The notes under the pieces were generated by a model. That model did no database searches. It had not been told where the DNA came from and saw only the letters and a list, made by a program, of their open reading frames with translations. DNA of 64,000 bases from Panax quinquefolius. Its lineage: Eukaryota > Streptophyta > Magnoliopsida > Apiales > Araliaceae. Shown here one piece after another: positions 11,584-21,600 of this stretch. Made by a program: the position numbers and the translations under genes. Position 1 is the stretch's first letter. Every line of letters starts with the position of its first letter. Location of the stretch: the NCBI GenBank assembly GCA_020205615.1, contig CM035153.1, positions 81,295,853 to 81,359,852 of the forward strand, given 5' to 3'.

Positions 11584-14180
11584 TGACGCCCCCAAAATAG
11601 GTCCATTCCACCCAACCTATTCTGAGTCGCCAATAACATGGTACAGAAACAACTACAACTTTATTAATACAACCCATAAACTGTGAGTTTAAATATAAAT
11701 ATTATCATCTAGACAATATACATACCCAACTAAGTCCTCATTACAATTATTGATACAACACTTTACAAAAATGGTGAGGACTACTAAAATAACTTCCTAG
11801 AAGCTTCATTCCGTACCCCGACTAATACTCGCTACATTCTCGCCTCCTGAGAAGAAAAATAGAACAAAAAGGAAAAGGGTGAGCTCAACTAGACCCGGTA
11901 AAAGAATATTATGACTAAGATAATATAGAACAAATTATCTTTAGTCTTCAACGAGAGAAAAATCGATAGAATACAATAGAATAACAAGTTTCAGATCGGT
12001 GAATGAAAATAATAATTCATAGATGAGTTACGTAGAGAATGAAATCTACTACTATCTATGAATTTAAAAGTCCATCATCATTATTTTATCCTGTAACATC
12101 AATCAATGCACATCTTGAATCATATCATCATCTTTTACTTCTGAGCCAAAGATATTAATTAGTCGGTCATGTTCATCTCAACACTGTACATCTTTTGCAC
12201 TACTGGCCAAAGATATTCATTATAAAATCATTTATCTTTTGCACTACAAAGCCAAAAGATATTCAATAATATCATCATTTAGGATGAGGATGATGAAAAA
12301 TATTTTAAAAGGAAATGAATTCGATGAAACAAAAGAATAAATATCAAGGATTCAGTATTTTTATTTATTTCATGTCCAAAAATACCTCATAAATTATTAT
12401 AGTGAAATAAAATTCAAGAATGATCAAAACATGGATACAATCAAAGCTAGTATCCATAATAGATATTTTGGACGAGAAGGAAAAAATTTTATTTTTCGAT
12501 GAATAGTATCTGAGTATTAAGTGAATAGTGTCAGATATCGTGAATAGTGTATTATATCGTGAATAGTAACCCCGACACAAAAAGTTCCAAATTTGATTAA
12601 AAGTTCAAACCAATATTTCGGTATAATGATATTGAAGAAAATAATATCATTTAAAAAAAAATAACATCCCTTACCTCGAAAAGACGGTACTCTTGACGGG
12701 AATACTAGATATAGTGCTGAAGGGAACTTGCACCGTATAGCAACACTCAAGGTATCAAAATACTCACAAGAATACGCTCAATATATCGAGAGAGAAATAA
12801 AGAGAAAACTTCAGTTTCTGGTGTGATTTTCAATTCTAACCTAAGCACCCTATTTATAGGAAAATGCTTAGAACACTAAAGTAGAAAATTTAATATAATA
12901 TTAATATATTTATCAAATTTTCCTTAGCCCACCTCTAGACATCTAATTTCAGCACTTTGCACATGTTAATGATGTCCACAAAATACAAAAAACGTTTTTT
13001 ATCAAAAAAATAAATAAAACTTCCAAAAATCAATTATTTCAGAACTTCGAAACTTCAATAATTCATAATAAATAGCCCTTTTATCAGAAAAATTCAAACC
13101 ACATGTCTTTTCCATAGAAATATTTCATTCTCTACAACTTTGCAGAAGAAAGTTTTTCCAAATTCCAAACAGAAATTGATCGAAATCTTCAAACGGGCAA
13201 TTTTACAGGCTATAATCAAATTTCGGTCAAGAATTAGGGTTTACCGACACACAAAACATGTGTTAATTTTTTAATGCAACAAAAATACTCTTCTTCCTCG
13301 TATACTCATATATCCCACAATCATTGTAAAAATATCACCATTATTATATTATTAAAATAATATATTTAAATGAATTATTTTATCAGAAAAAGATAAAATA
13401 TTTCAATAATTATCACATTAAAAATTTTCTCCATCTATATCCACATAAAATCAATATTTTTCTTATCATATAAATCAATAATTAATTATTCACAAATTAT
13501 ATTACAGAATCACAATACTGACAACCAGGCAGTTCCCAAGAAAGAGTGGGCTTTCCAATAAGGATTTCTCCTTACTGGCGCGCAATTAGATAACCAAACC
13601 TCTCCTTAGACAGAACTTTCTAGACATTGCCAATAATTTTATCTAATAATATTATTCAAATAATATGAATTATTGATCTGATAATGAAAATATTGTGCAG
13701 TGACAATTATTAAAACAACAATAATATCAACGTAGCAATTATTGAATCAATAAAATATAATATTGAACAGTAATTACTGTAACATTTATTGAGTAATGCC
13801 TTCTTACGTAAGAATCAATAATTGGTGCAATACCGTGTGCTACTGTGTTTAAACCACCGGGTATTCTAATGTAATTAAGCGTAATAACTACTGTAGTTAT
13901 TTATAAACAACTTATTCTTGTCGTTTTCTTCCTCCAATCGCTTTCCGTTATGGGGCCCACAAAAGGCTGCGCCGTTGTACGAATATTCCTCGATAGTAAA
14001 AATATTCCACGACTAAACAAATATTCTCTGATAAAATGAATATTTTAAAACCACTTGCTTATTTGAAATAATTGCGCATTTTACCCATAACTCACCACAT
14101 TAATCAAATCAACCCTTACTATTTTAACATAATAAATATAGGAAATTTAATTTCAATTAATAATAAGTTGGGGTCTTATA
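11584..14180 (-). repeat. Tekay-type LTR, copy 2 (shared central LTR)
   Basis: Same length class and sequence as copy 1: minus-strand start TATAAGACCCC after a polypurine tract, end GGGGGCGTCA, TATA box at plus-strand 12851-12858, and the 'tttgcact..ccaaagatatt' repeats at 12130-12265. It serves as 5' LTR of unit 1 and 3' LTR of unit 2. Differences from copy 1 are substitutions plus small clustered indels. Confidence 0.85.
12851..12858 (-). promoter_or_regulatory. TATA box of LTR copy 2
   Basis: TATAAATA on the minus strand in the same context as in copy 1 (cctataaataggg). Confidence 0.6.
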
Positions 14181-14193
14181 ACCTCCCCTCCTT
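14181..14193 (-). other. Polypurine tract before LTR copy 2
   Basis: Minus strand aaggaggggagg, directly before the LTR start. Confidence 0.75.
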
Positions 14194-15424
14194 ATAAAAT
14201 TTTGTCCTCGAAATTGACGTACTTACCTAGTGTTTCGAAAAGGTGATGATACCTCGCTACTCCCAGGTCATTTCTTCAATAGCATGGTTCCTCCACAAAA
14301 TTTTGCCTTATTGTATGACCTTTGTACTTAAGTCATGCTCCTTCCTATCCAAAATCTTGACAGGTACCTCCTCGTACGTTAAGTCTTCGGCTATCTCGTC
14401 CGGTTCTAACTCAATAACGTGGTTCGGGTCGTCCACATATTTACGTAACATCGGTACATAAAAAACGTTATAAACACGCGACATACTTAGCTGTAAAATG
14501 AGTCTATAGGCCACAGTTCCTATTCGATCAATAATTTCAAATGGATTAATAAATCGAAGGTTTGAGCTTTCCTCACATCACCGATTCTCGCTTTTGAAAT
14601 AACAATTTCTTGCACCTCCTTCTTCAAATTCATCAGCTCCGGTGTGTAGCTTGAACAACTTTAACTTTATCGATTAAAGTCAATTATACTCGTATATCAT
14701 CACGTGGGTACCTAGAGTTTTCATCTCCATCTCTATTATTTGTAAGTTATATGAAATGATTCTTTGACAATATCGTACTCGTACTCGTATACGATCTTCT
14801 ACTCAACACGTCAGCTACCACGTTCGCTTTTCCACGATGGTATGGTCAGAACATGTGCCGAAATGAGTCTCCTCTTGAGTTCTTCGAAGCTCTTCCCACA
14901 TTCCTTGCTCCATTCGAATTTTATATCTCTACGAGTCAGCTGAGTTAATGGAGTAGCGATTTGATAAAATCTTTCCACGAATCACCGATAATAACCAACT
15001 AAGCCTAGAAAACTACGTATTTCAATTACTAACTTAGGTTGCTCTCAACTGTGACTCATATCCCAATCTTGGATAGCACGTCACAATGGCACCTATCAGT
15101 TTACTACAGCACGAATATGGCGTCCCCTACGGAGAGTCTGGCTTCGGTGCATTCCACAAAGGAAGTCACCAGTTAGAGGCTCGGGTATCAACTTCTACAG
15201 TTGGATTTTTTACTCCTGAAGTTCAATAGGAGCCATTCGATATGAGATTTTAGAAATGGCTTTTGTACCGAATTTAATGTTGATACAAATTCAATATCAC
15301 GCTCTGGGAGTAGGCCAAGAAATTCTTCAGGAAATACGTCAGGAAATTTACTAACAACAGAAATATCATTCAAATCTGACGTATTTTTGTTCAAGTCCAT
15401 GACATTGTTAAGAAAGCTTGACAT
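14194..15424 (-). pseudogene. Internally deleted Tekay-type pol, copy 2
   Basis: Same layout as copy 1. The protease-RT linker is readable at 15424-15188 (VSKFPDVFPEEFLGLLPERD), then a stub of RT start, RT end/RNase H scraps around 14880-15050, and the integrase C-terminus at about 14560-14250 (VYNVFYVPMLRKYV, LTYEEVPVKILDRKEH). The RT catalytic region, RNase H active site and integrase DDE core are absent, with breakpoints that look the same as in copy 1. So either the array duplicated after the deletions or the family spread as a defective element. Confidence 0.8.
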
Positions 15425-15845
15425 CCATTTTTCAATAAACGAATGACTTTATGGCGTGATATGAAAGAGTTTGACTTCAATGGTTTGGTTGCTTGAATTC
15501 GAATAACAGGTTGCTTTGGAATATGAAAACTAACAACCTTACGAAAGCAATCAATTTTGGCATGATGAGTAGTTAACCAATCACTCCCTAAAATCACATC
15601 AAAAGCAAGTATCTTTAAAGAGATAAGATCAACAGGTAATGTGATGGTGTCAACTTGGATCAAACAAAATTTATAAGTAGTGGATGTAACGAAAGTTTCT
15701 CCTAATGGAGTCTCCACAGATAAGTCAAAGTCTAATTTCTCCGTAGTCAAGTTCAAACGTTGAGCGCAAGCAAGAGAGATAAAAAAATGGGTAGAACCGG
15801 TATCTAGTTAGGTATAAACTTCGCAAGAATTTATAATTAACTAAC
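15391..15845 (-). pseudogene. Retroviral-type aspartic protease, copy 2
   Basis: LDTGSTH with the DTG triad lies near 15810, followed by LACAQRLNLTTEKLDFDLSV and FDVILGSDWLTTHHAKIDC, a better preserved G-x-DWL motif than in copy 1. A TAA stop sits one codon before LDTGS. The C-terminal end drifts out of frame near 15391. Confidence 0.78.
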
Positions 15846-17082
15846 CCGTGCTAACTTTGTTTGGGTTCCTCGCATTTTGACTGGTCACAACAAACTCTCT
15901 TCTAGGAACCGTTGACTTTGACTTTTCTGGGACATCCTTTTGAGTCACCATCCCCGCTGGACTGGGTTTCGCTACCGTACAATCTCGAGCGATATGTCCT
16001 TCCTTTCCACAATTATAACATACCTTGAATTGTTATGGGAAGTTTGGGCTGATATGTCCCTCCTCTCCGTATTTGTAGCATCTAACCGGCGGTCGTTCTC
16101 CTCCCTTAGAATTTGTTGCCGGTGCTGGTGCCGCTGATGTCTTCCCGTCATCGTTAAATCTTCTCTTCTTGAAATTTCCACTTGAATTATTTCTTCTATT
16201 ATCTTGGCCATGATTACCACCGAAGTGGTTACCATTTTTGGCATGATAATTTCCTCCACGAAGGTTATCATTGTTCCGATGACCGTTGCCACTGGTACGA
16301 TTATCATCAAGTTGTTGGTCTTTATTCTTCGGTTGAGCTGACTCATTATCACGCTCCAATAATTGAGCCCTATTCACAACATCTGAATATAGAGAAAATT
16401 TATGAGAAATGAGATATTGACGTATGTCGGGTTTCAAACCTCTCAGAAACATCCGCGTCATACGTTTCTCATTCTCCACCAAATGAGGTGCAAACCTGGA
16501 TAACTCCGCGAACTTCGCCTCGTACTGGGACATCGTCATGTCGTTCTGTTCTAGTCTAATGAACTCCGCTTCCTTCATATGATGAATACTTTCAGGAAAG
16601 TACTTGTCATTGAACAGTTTTTGAAACGTCTCCCAAGACATGCTGAGTGCGGCTGGATGGGTATGCTTCACAGATTCCCACCAGTAATCAGCCTCATTAC
16701 GGAACATAAAATTGGCGAATTGAACCTTCTGTTCCTTCGTGCATCCCAAGACATCGAATATCTTGGTAATTTGTTTAACCCACATCTCCGCCTTAATCGG
16801 ATCTGGCTTTCCCCAGAATTCTGGTGGTCCCAACTCTTTGAACTGCTTGGCTGTGACAAACCGTGTGTTGCTTTCATTTCCACCTATATTTGGAACACGA
16901 GTCTCTCTCGTCTGATTTTGAATGAACTGCAAAAAGCTTCTAAACATCCCGTCGTTCATCGTCTGATCAGTGGTGTTGTTTACAGGAGGAACATTGCCAG
17001 CCTACTACACGTTCTCCTCATTGGTGAGTACAGGCGTCTCCACGGTCTCATTTACTCCACTTTTAACATTCTCAGTCGACAT
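15846..17082 (-). pseudogene. Gag, Tekay-type, copy 2 (best preserved gag of the window)
   Basis: The likely start is ATG at 17082 (MSTENVKSGVNETVE). Two adjacent TAG stops follow near 17007, then a 308-residue open frame from 16959 to 16033. It has the gag core (PDPIKAEMWVKQITKIF, FRNEADYWWESVKH, WETFQKLFNDKYFP, EAEFIRLEQNDMTMSQYEAK, ELSRFAPHLV), a basic Asn/Gly-rich linker and a damaged knuckle (CYKYGEEGHISPNF). After a stop at 16033 a perfect second knuckle, CYNCGKEGHIARDC, is at 15979-16020. Copy 1 has glutamine codons where the two early stops are, so these are recent nonsense changes. The plus-strand ORFs over this gene are shadows. Confidence 0.87.
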
Positions 17083-17207
17083 TCTGAAATACTGCCATAA
17101 AATAAAGGTTAATTAAAGAAATCAACATATCACATAATATCCCTATATACTGACCAACCAACAAATAATCTTAGGTAGGACACACTAGCGAAGGATTTAC
17201 TCGTCTC
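17083..17207 (-). mobile_element. Truncated 5' untranslated region of Tekay unit 2
   Basis: Matches 11393-11520 of unit 1 (caaccaacaaataa, aggacacactagcgaagg) and stops abruptly after tcgtctctcc. In unit 1 another 60 bases lead to the primer site; here unrelated sequence follows. Confidence 0.75.
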
Positions 17208-17414
17208 TCCAGTCCAATCAGGAATAAAAATGCTACGTGATTGAGCGGAATAACCGGAAATCCTAGTTTCTTGTCGATCAGAGTTAAACTCCCGTCGTCT
17301 CAACAGTATTCGTCTAAATGCAGGGTATACTATGCCAATGAGCTCAGCTTTCACAGATCATGCTCGAAAATACCCCATAAAGGTCCGATGCCATCATTTG
17401 CAGGGTCACAACCC

Positions 17415-17710
17415 TAAACCTCACCGGCGGGGGTTATAACGCAAAAATAACGAAATACCAAACCTCCCCGGCGGGGGTTACAACGTCAAAGTTACCAACA
17501 TCTACGTATCCCCGGCAGGGGTTACAACGCATATCTTTCAAGCCTATATGTATCCCCGGCGGGGGTTACAACGCAATGCAACCATTGATACACACATCAA
17601 TGAAGGTCAAGCAACCTTGACGTCATATCAGCCGATGGCAAGTAAACCCATCGAAGCAATTCATCCACATACCCCCGGCGGGGGTTACAACACAATGCTA
17701 CCATTGACAC
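17415..17710. repeat. GC-rich interspersed repeats in Tat 3' region
   Basis: At least five copies of cccc(g)gcgggggttacaac(g) at about 17421, 17466, 17510, 17552 and 17673. The core ccccggcggggg is itself almost palindromic, and this block stands out against AT-rich surroundings. Confidence 0.7.
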
Positions 17711-18155
17711 ATACATCAATGAAGGTCAAGCAACCTTGACAATGCACCCAGCAGGGATCTATCCGGTGGTACACACATCAACGAAGGTCGGGCAACCCTG
17801 ACATCGACAAACTGTTGGCAGTAACTCCGATAAAATGAGGGAATATGTTATACACATCCTCAAACAGACAAAGCCTTATCCCCACAGATCTCTTACACAC
17901 AACAGGTACCTCTATGGAATATAAGCCACTGTCTAGGATTCAAGACTTTGGTGATAGCCCCAACATCAACATCTTTGGAGACTTAGATCGCATGTCCAAA
18001 CCATCACTGATTGTCATCCTTACAGGATTACATGGCAATCATGCATCATACATTTGCATCATGTTGTTGCATATAGCATCATGTTTATCTTGCTTGCATT
18101 TCAAGTGTCTAGGATTTTTTATCCTATCCATGCCTTGTATTGCATGAATATGATA

Positions 18156-18167
18156 AAGAGGGGCATC
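18156..18167 (+). other. Polypurine tract of Tat element
   Basis: aaagaggggcatc directly before TGTAGACACTC, the usual Tat arrangement. Confidence 0.7.
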
Positions 18168-18640
18168 TGTAGACACTCAAAATTTTCTGCATGCCTGTTA
18201 CTAACATTGCAGGAGGGCAGATTCGTCTTTCGGAGATAACCCTGGAAGACAGCTTACATCCATTCCTGATACTATAGAAAGTTCAGTTCTAACCCGGAAC
18301 ACAAACCGGGAACATCATTTCCAACCCGGAACACAAACCGGGAACGTCATTCCGAACCCCAGAACACACACCGGGAATGTCATTCGTACAGTTTATTTTG
18401 TATTACCTCAGTTAACAGGTTAACGAAATTCTGTATTGGATCAACATTTGCCCCTCCACCATTGTTAACGGATCCTTTCTCCCTCTGATTCCGCTAAATT
18501 CTCCTAGGTGGCATGATCTGAGGAAAGGAAGAAACTATTAGGCTTTATGTGATATGCTATCCACATTAGCATTAAGAAGTTTAAGACGTCTATCGATCAT
18601 TCTTGATTTAAATAAACAACTTCATTATCACAATAAAACT
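18168..18640 (+). repeat. Start of Tat 3' LTR (right end not defined)
   Basis: Begins TGTAGACACTCAAAATTTTC. The same start, slightly diverged (TGAAGACACTCAAAATTTTT), is found on the minus strand at 40960, and both continue with 'ctgttactaac.ttgcaggaggg'. Direct repeats 'aacccggaacacaaaccggga' (three copies) lie at about 18293-18375. The right edge is unclear: by about 18640-18760 the text has the style of the next LTR block. Confidence 0.6.
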
Positions 18641-21600
18641 CGATACACTTGTCTGACCGAACAAAGGTTCAGACTCTATCTAACACAGTTCAAGAATTAT
18701 TGAACTTTAAATGATGTACAAGTCCAAGACTGTACGAATTCAAGTGCACTAAGTGCAAATATCAATAATATCAATGTGGAATAATTGTATGGTAATTAAA
18801 CCACTTAATAGCATGCTTGGAAATAAGATTCAAGCTTAAATGAATAACTTTCAATTCAACAATAACCTACTCAATACAATATGAAAAGGATAAGAAACTT
18901 TCACAACAAACAAGGTTGTATAAGTTAGGAAACATTACAACAAAATAAAAATAGTGTTCGAATACTCGCTCAATATAAATTTGAGTGAGATTAGGAAACT
19001 TGCACAATAAAAGTAGGGTTCAAGGAACTTGCACAATCAAAAAGTGAAATTTGCAGAAAACTTGCTCAATAATAATTGGAGTAAGTTTAGGGAAAACTTG
19101 CATAATAAAAGTAGGGTTCGGGAACATGCCTGTTTTCTCAGCTACAATTAATTTTAGCTTTAATTACTTGTGTTGAAATGACCTAATATTAGCAAGTCGG
19201 TCTTTTCAATTACTATGTGTAAACTAGTACAAGTCTACACTTAAAAGAATCAAGTCATCACATAACATGTTTCTCAACACATTATATGGCATATTGGTCA
19301 TATATTACAAGGTAAAGAAATCATATAAGCATGCCTTAAATTTCAGAACCAAAAATAGAATCTATTTGTGACTGCAGGATTGCGCAGTTGTGCCTGGTCT
19401 AGGCTTAGGGACGGCGCAGCTGTGTTATCCCATAGCTAGACTAAGGTTGAGCTTCTGCACTTCCTGACTTCAGTCCAACTCTAACATACACCTATACATA
19501 CATATTAACATATATACACGCTAGAGTTTCACATATAACATATGATAATTCTTAAGTTCATTACCACAAGTTTAACTTATAATTTATATGTCATTAAAAC
19601 ATAAAAATCGTGTAACCATCATGCTAAATACATATGTATCATGCTTAGGAGTATTATATCCATAATATGACATCTTACTACTTTAGTATCTAAGTACTCA
19701 CATAATATGCAACTTATATTTGAAAACATGTTGAAGGTTGTCTTTGAAATCATATTAGCACGAATGATGAAAGATAGCACATATAAGACAACTTCAAAAC
19801 TCTTATCATAAGGAGTTAAGTCATGTTAACCTCCTTTCAAGATCAGAATCTATATCTCTTTAGCATTCATGTTCATTAGCCTTATTGTACTAAGCTTTTC
19901 TTTTCAAACTAAGTTCTAGCATAAGGCTTATCAAGTTGGTCATGGATACAACATCTATGAATCACATATCATGCTCATTTAGATTCCAAATCAGTCATGT
20001 ATATGGTCTCGTAAGTTCAAAACTCGTGAACACATTTTCCAGAAAGTTAGTTTTGAAAAATTTAAGTTTTGCTACAACTTTCTTACTAATCCAAGTTGAT
20101 TACTTCATACCACATACAAAAGCTTTACATAACATGTTATACTCCTCTATAGGTATGTATCTAAGTCATAACATCAAGTTAGTAACACATATCACCAATA
20201 GAAACCCGCAACAGATTTTGGGTTACGGCGCAGCTGCGCCATGCCTGCACCAGAGTCAGTGACCTACTCTATTCTACAGAGCATCGAACATCAACACTCC
20301 TCTTTGATTTAAACATGCTTAATACCATCATTTAAGAGTTCAAACATGTAAGTCTACTTCCTAAACACATCATGGCATACCAATTCACTTTGACTAACAA
20401 AGAATTTCAAGTAATTTCAAGAATTTGACAAAAATCCAAATAAGAACGAAAGTTATGATTTATACCTCCTTGGCTTGAATTAGACCCCTCACACACTGAG
20501 TATGCTTCCAAAATTTCTTAGCAATTTAGGACTCAATCTCAGACTTTAACAAACAACAAAAATTGAAAATGGGGCTTGCATTTATAGAAGAAACTTGGAC
20601 TAGATATTCACATTGCACTAAGGTTGAGTTCAAGGTGTAATGGAGAAAAACAATGGTTATTAAAGAGTGGTTGAGCAACCCACCCATCAGCCATTGGCCT
20701 AGAAATCATTACCTATTCTTAGCCAAATGCAAGTTACGTAAATCAAATGTAGGCTACTATTCATGTACTATAGTGACACTCATTTTGGGACAAGAGAAAA
20801 TTTCAGCAACAAGCTTGGTTTGGTTACTATAATTCCCAACATGTAAACTTAATGTACAATTGTTACCATATTAGGAACTTAAGGTTTAATTTTGGTACTT
20901 ACATCATATAATTCATGTACATTAAATACACGCAATTAAAATAACACAGTTAAGTATTATTGACCAGGTAGTTCCATAATTATTGCTACTACTCACCTAG
21001 CCATATCATAACATTATTTAATATTATATATCCAGTGTACACACATAACTTCTTTTCCAATTTCTGGAATAGACAGATATTTAATTATTTCGGAATTAAA
21101 ATCACTTGTGATTTTATTGCACTACTTAATACTTCATATCATTAGAATGTATTCTTATTATATGATTTTATGCATGTCACACATTACACCAATGTTCTAA
21201 TTCATTTTTTATAGCAGAACTAACCTTTCTAATTTTGGACACTGGCGCAGTTGCGCCATTTTATCTTCTTGGGGGCGCTTGGTGGTAGGTCCACCTCGAA
21301 TGCCAAAATGGAATAGCTTTAAGCCAGTTCAACTTTCTATCATCACATAAGTCTTATATGAGATAATTTAACTTCTACACTGGTGATATACCCATAATTG
21401 ATATAAATCAATATGTTCAACTCTTGCCACCATATTCAAATAAATTGAATATTTAATTAATAATCTTATCAAGTCTTTGATATTAGAATCTTACGGCTAG
21501 TCCACTAATTTAAATAAACTATTAGTGACTCCCTTTAATCATTTCATAACCACATAACCACATATGGTTTAAATAGACTCACAAAACTAACTCATTATAA

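Larger units (their letters stand above)
5902..17207 (-). mobile_element. Tandem Tekay-type gypsy elements, LTR-internal-LTR-internal
   Basis: Two near-identical units run on the minus strand: internal (17207 to 14181), LTR (14180 to 11584), internal (11583 to 8490), LTR (8489 to 5902). The unit junction is clear because the 5902 and 11584 sequences both begin TGACGCCCCCAAAATAGG and stay alignable for more than 5 kb. The outer 5' LTR and primer site are missing: similarity to unit 1 stops at 17207 inside the 5' untranslated region, and Tat-like sequence resumes. Gag, protease, a deleted pol and an integrase C-terminal chromodomain-like region are present in both. The array splits the antisense ORF of the surrounding Tat element. 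Confidence 0.85.
17208..18167 (+). mobile_element. Tat element 3' region with polypurine tract
   Basis: Right-hand remainder of the Tat element cut by the Tekay array. A minus-strand open stretch of 49 codons (17354-17208) may be the start of the antisense ORF, but I cannot assign it. At 17415-17710 the sequence ccccggcgggggttacaacg recurs at irregular spacing of about 60-130 bases. A second interspersed unit, 'acatcaatgaaggtcaagcaaccttgac', occurs two to three times. The block ends with ataaagaggggcatc, the polypurine tract before a Tat LTR. Confidence 0.65.
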
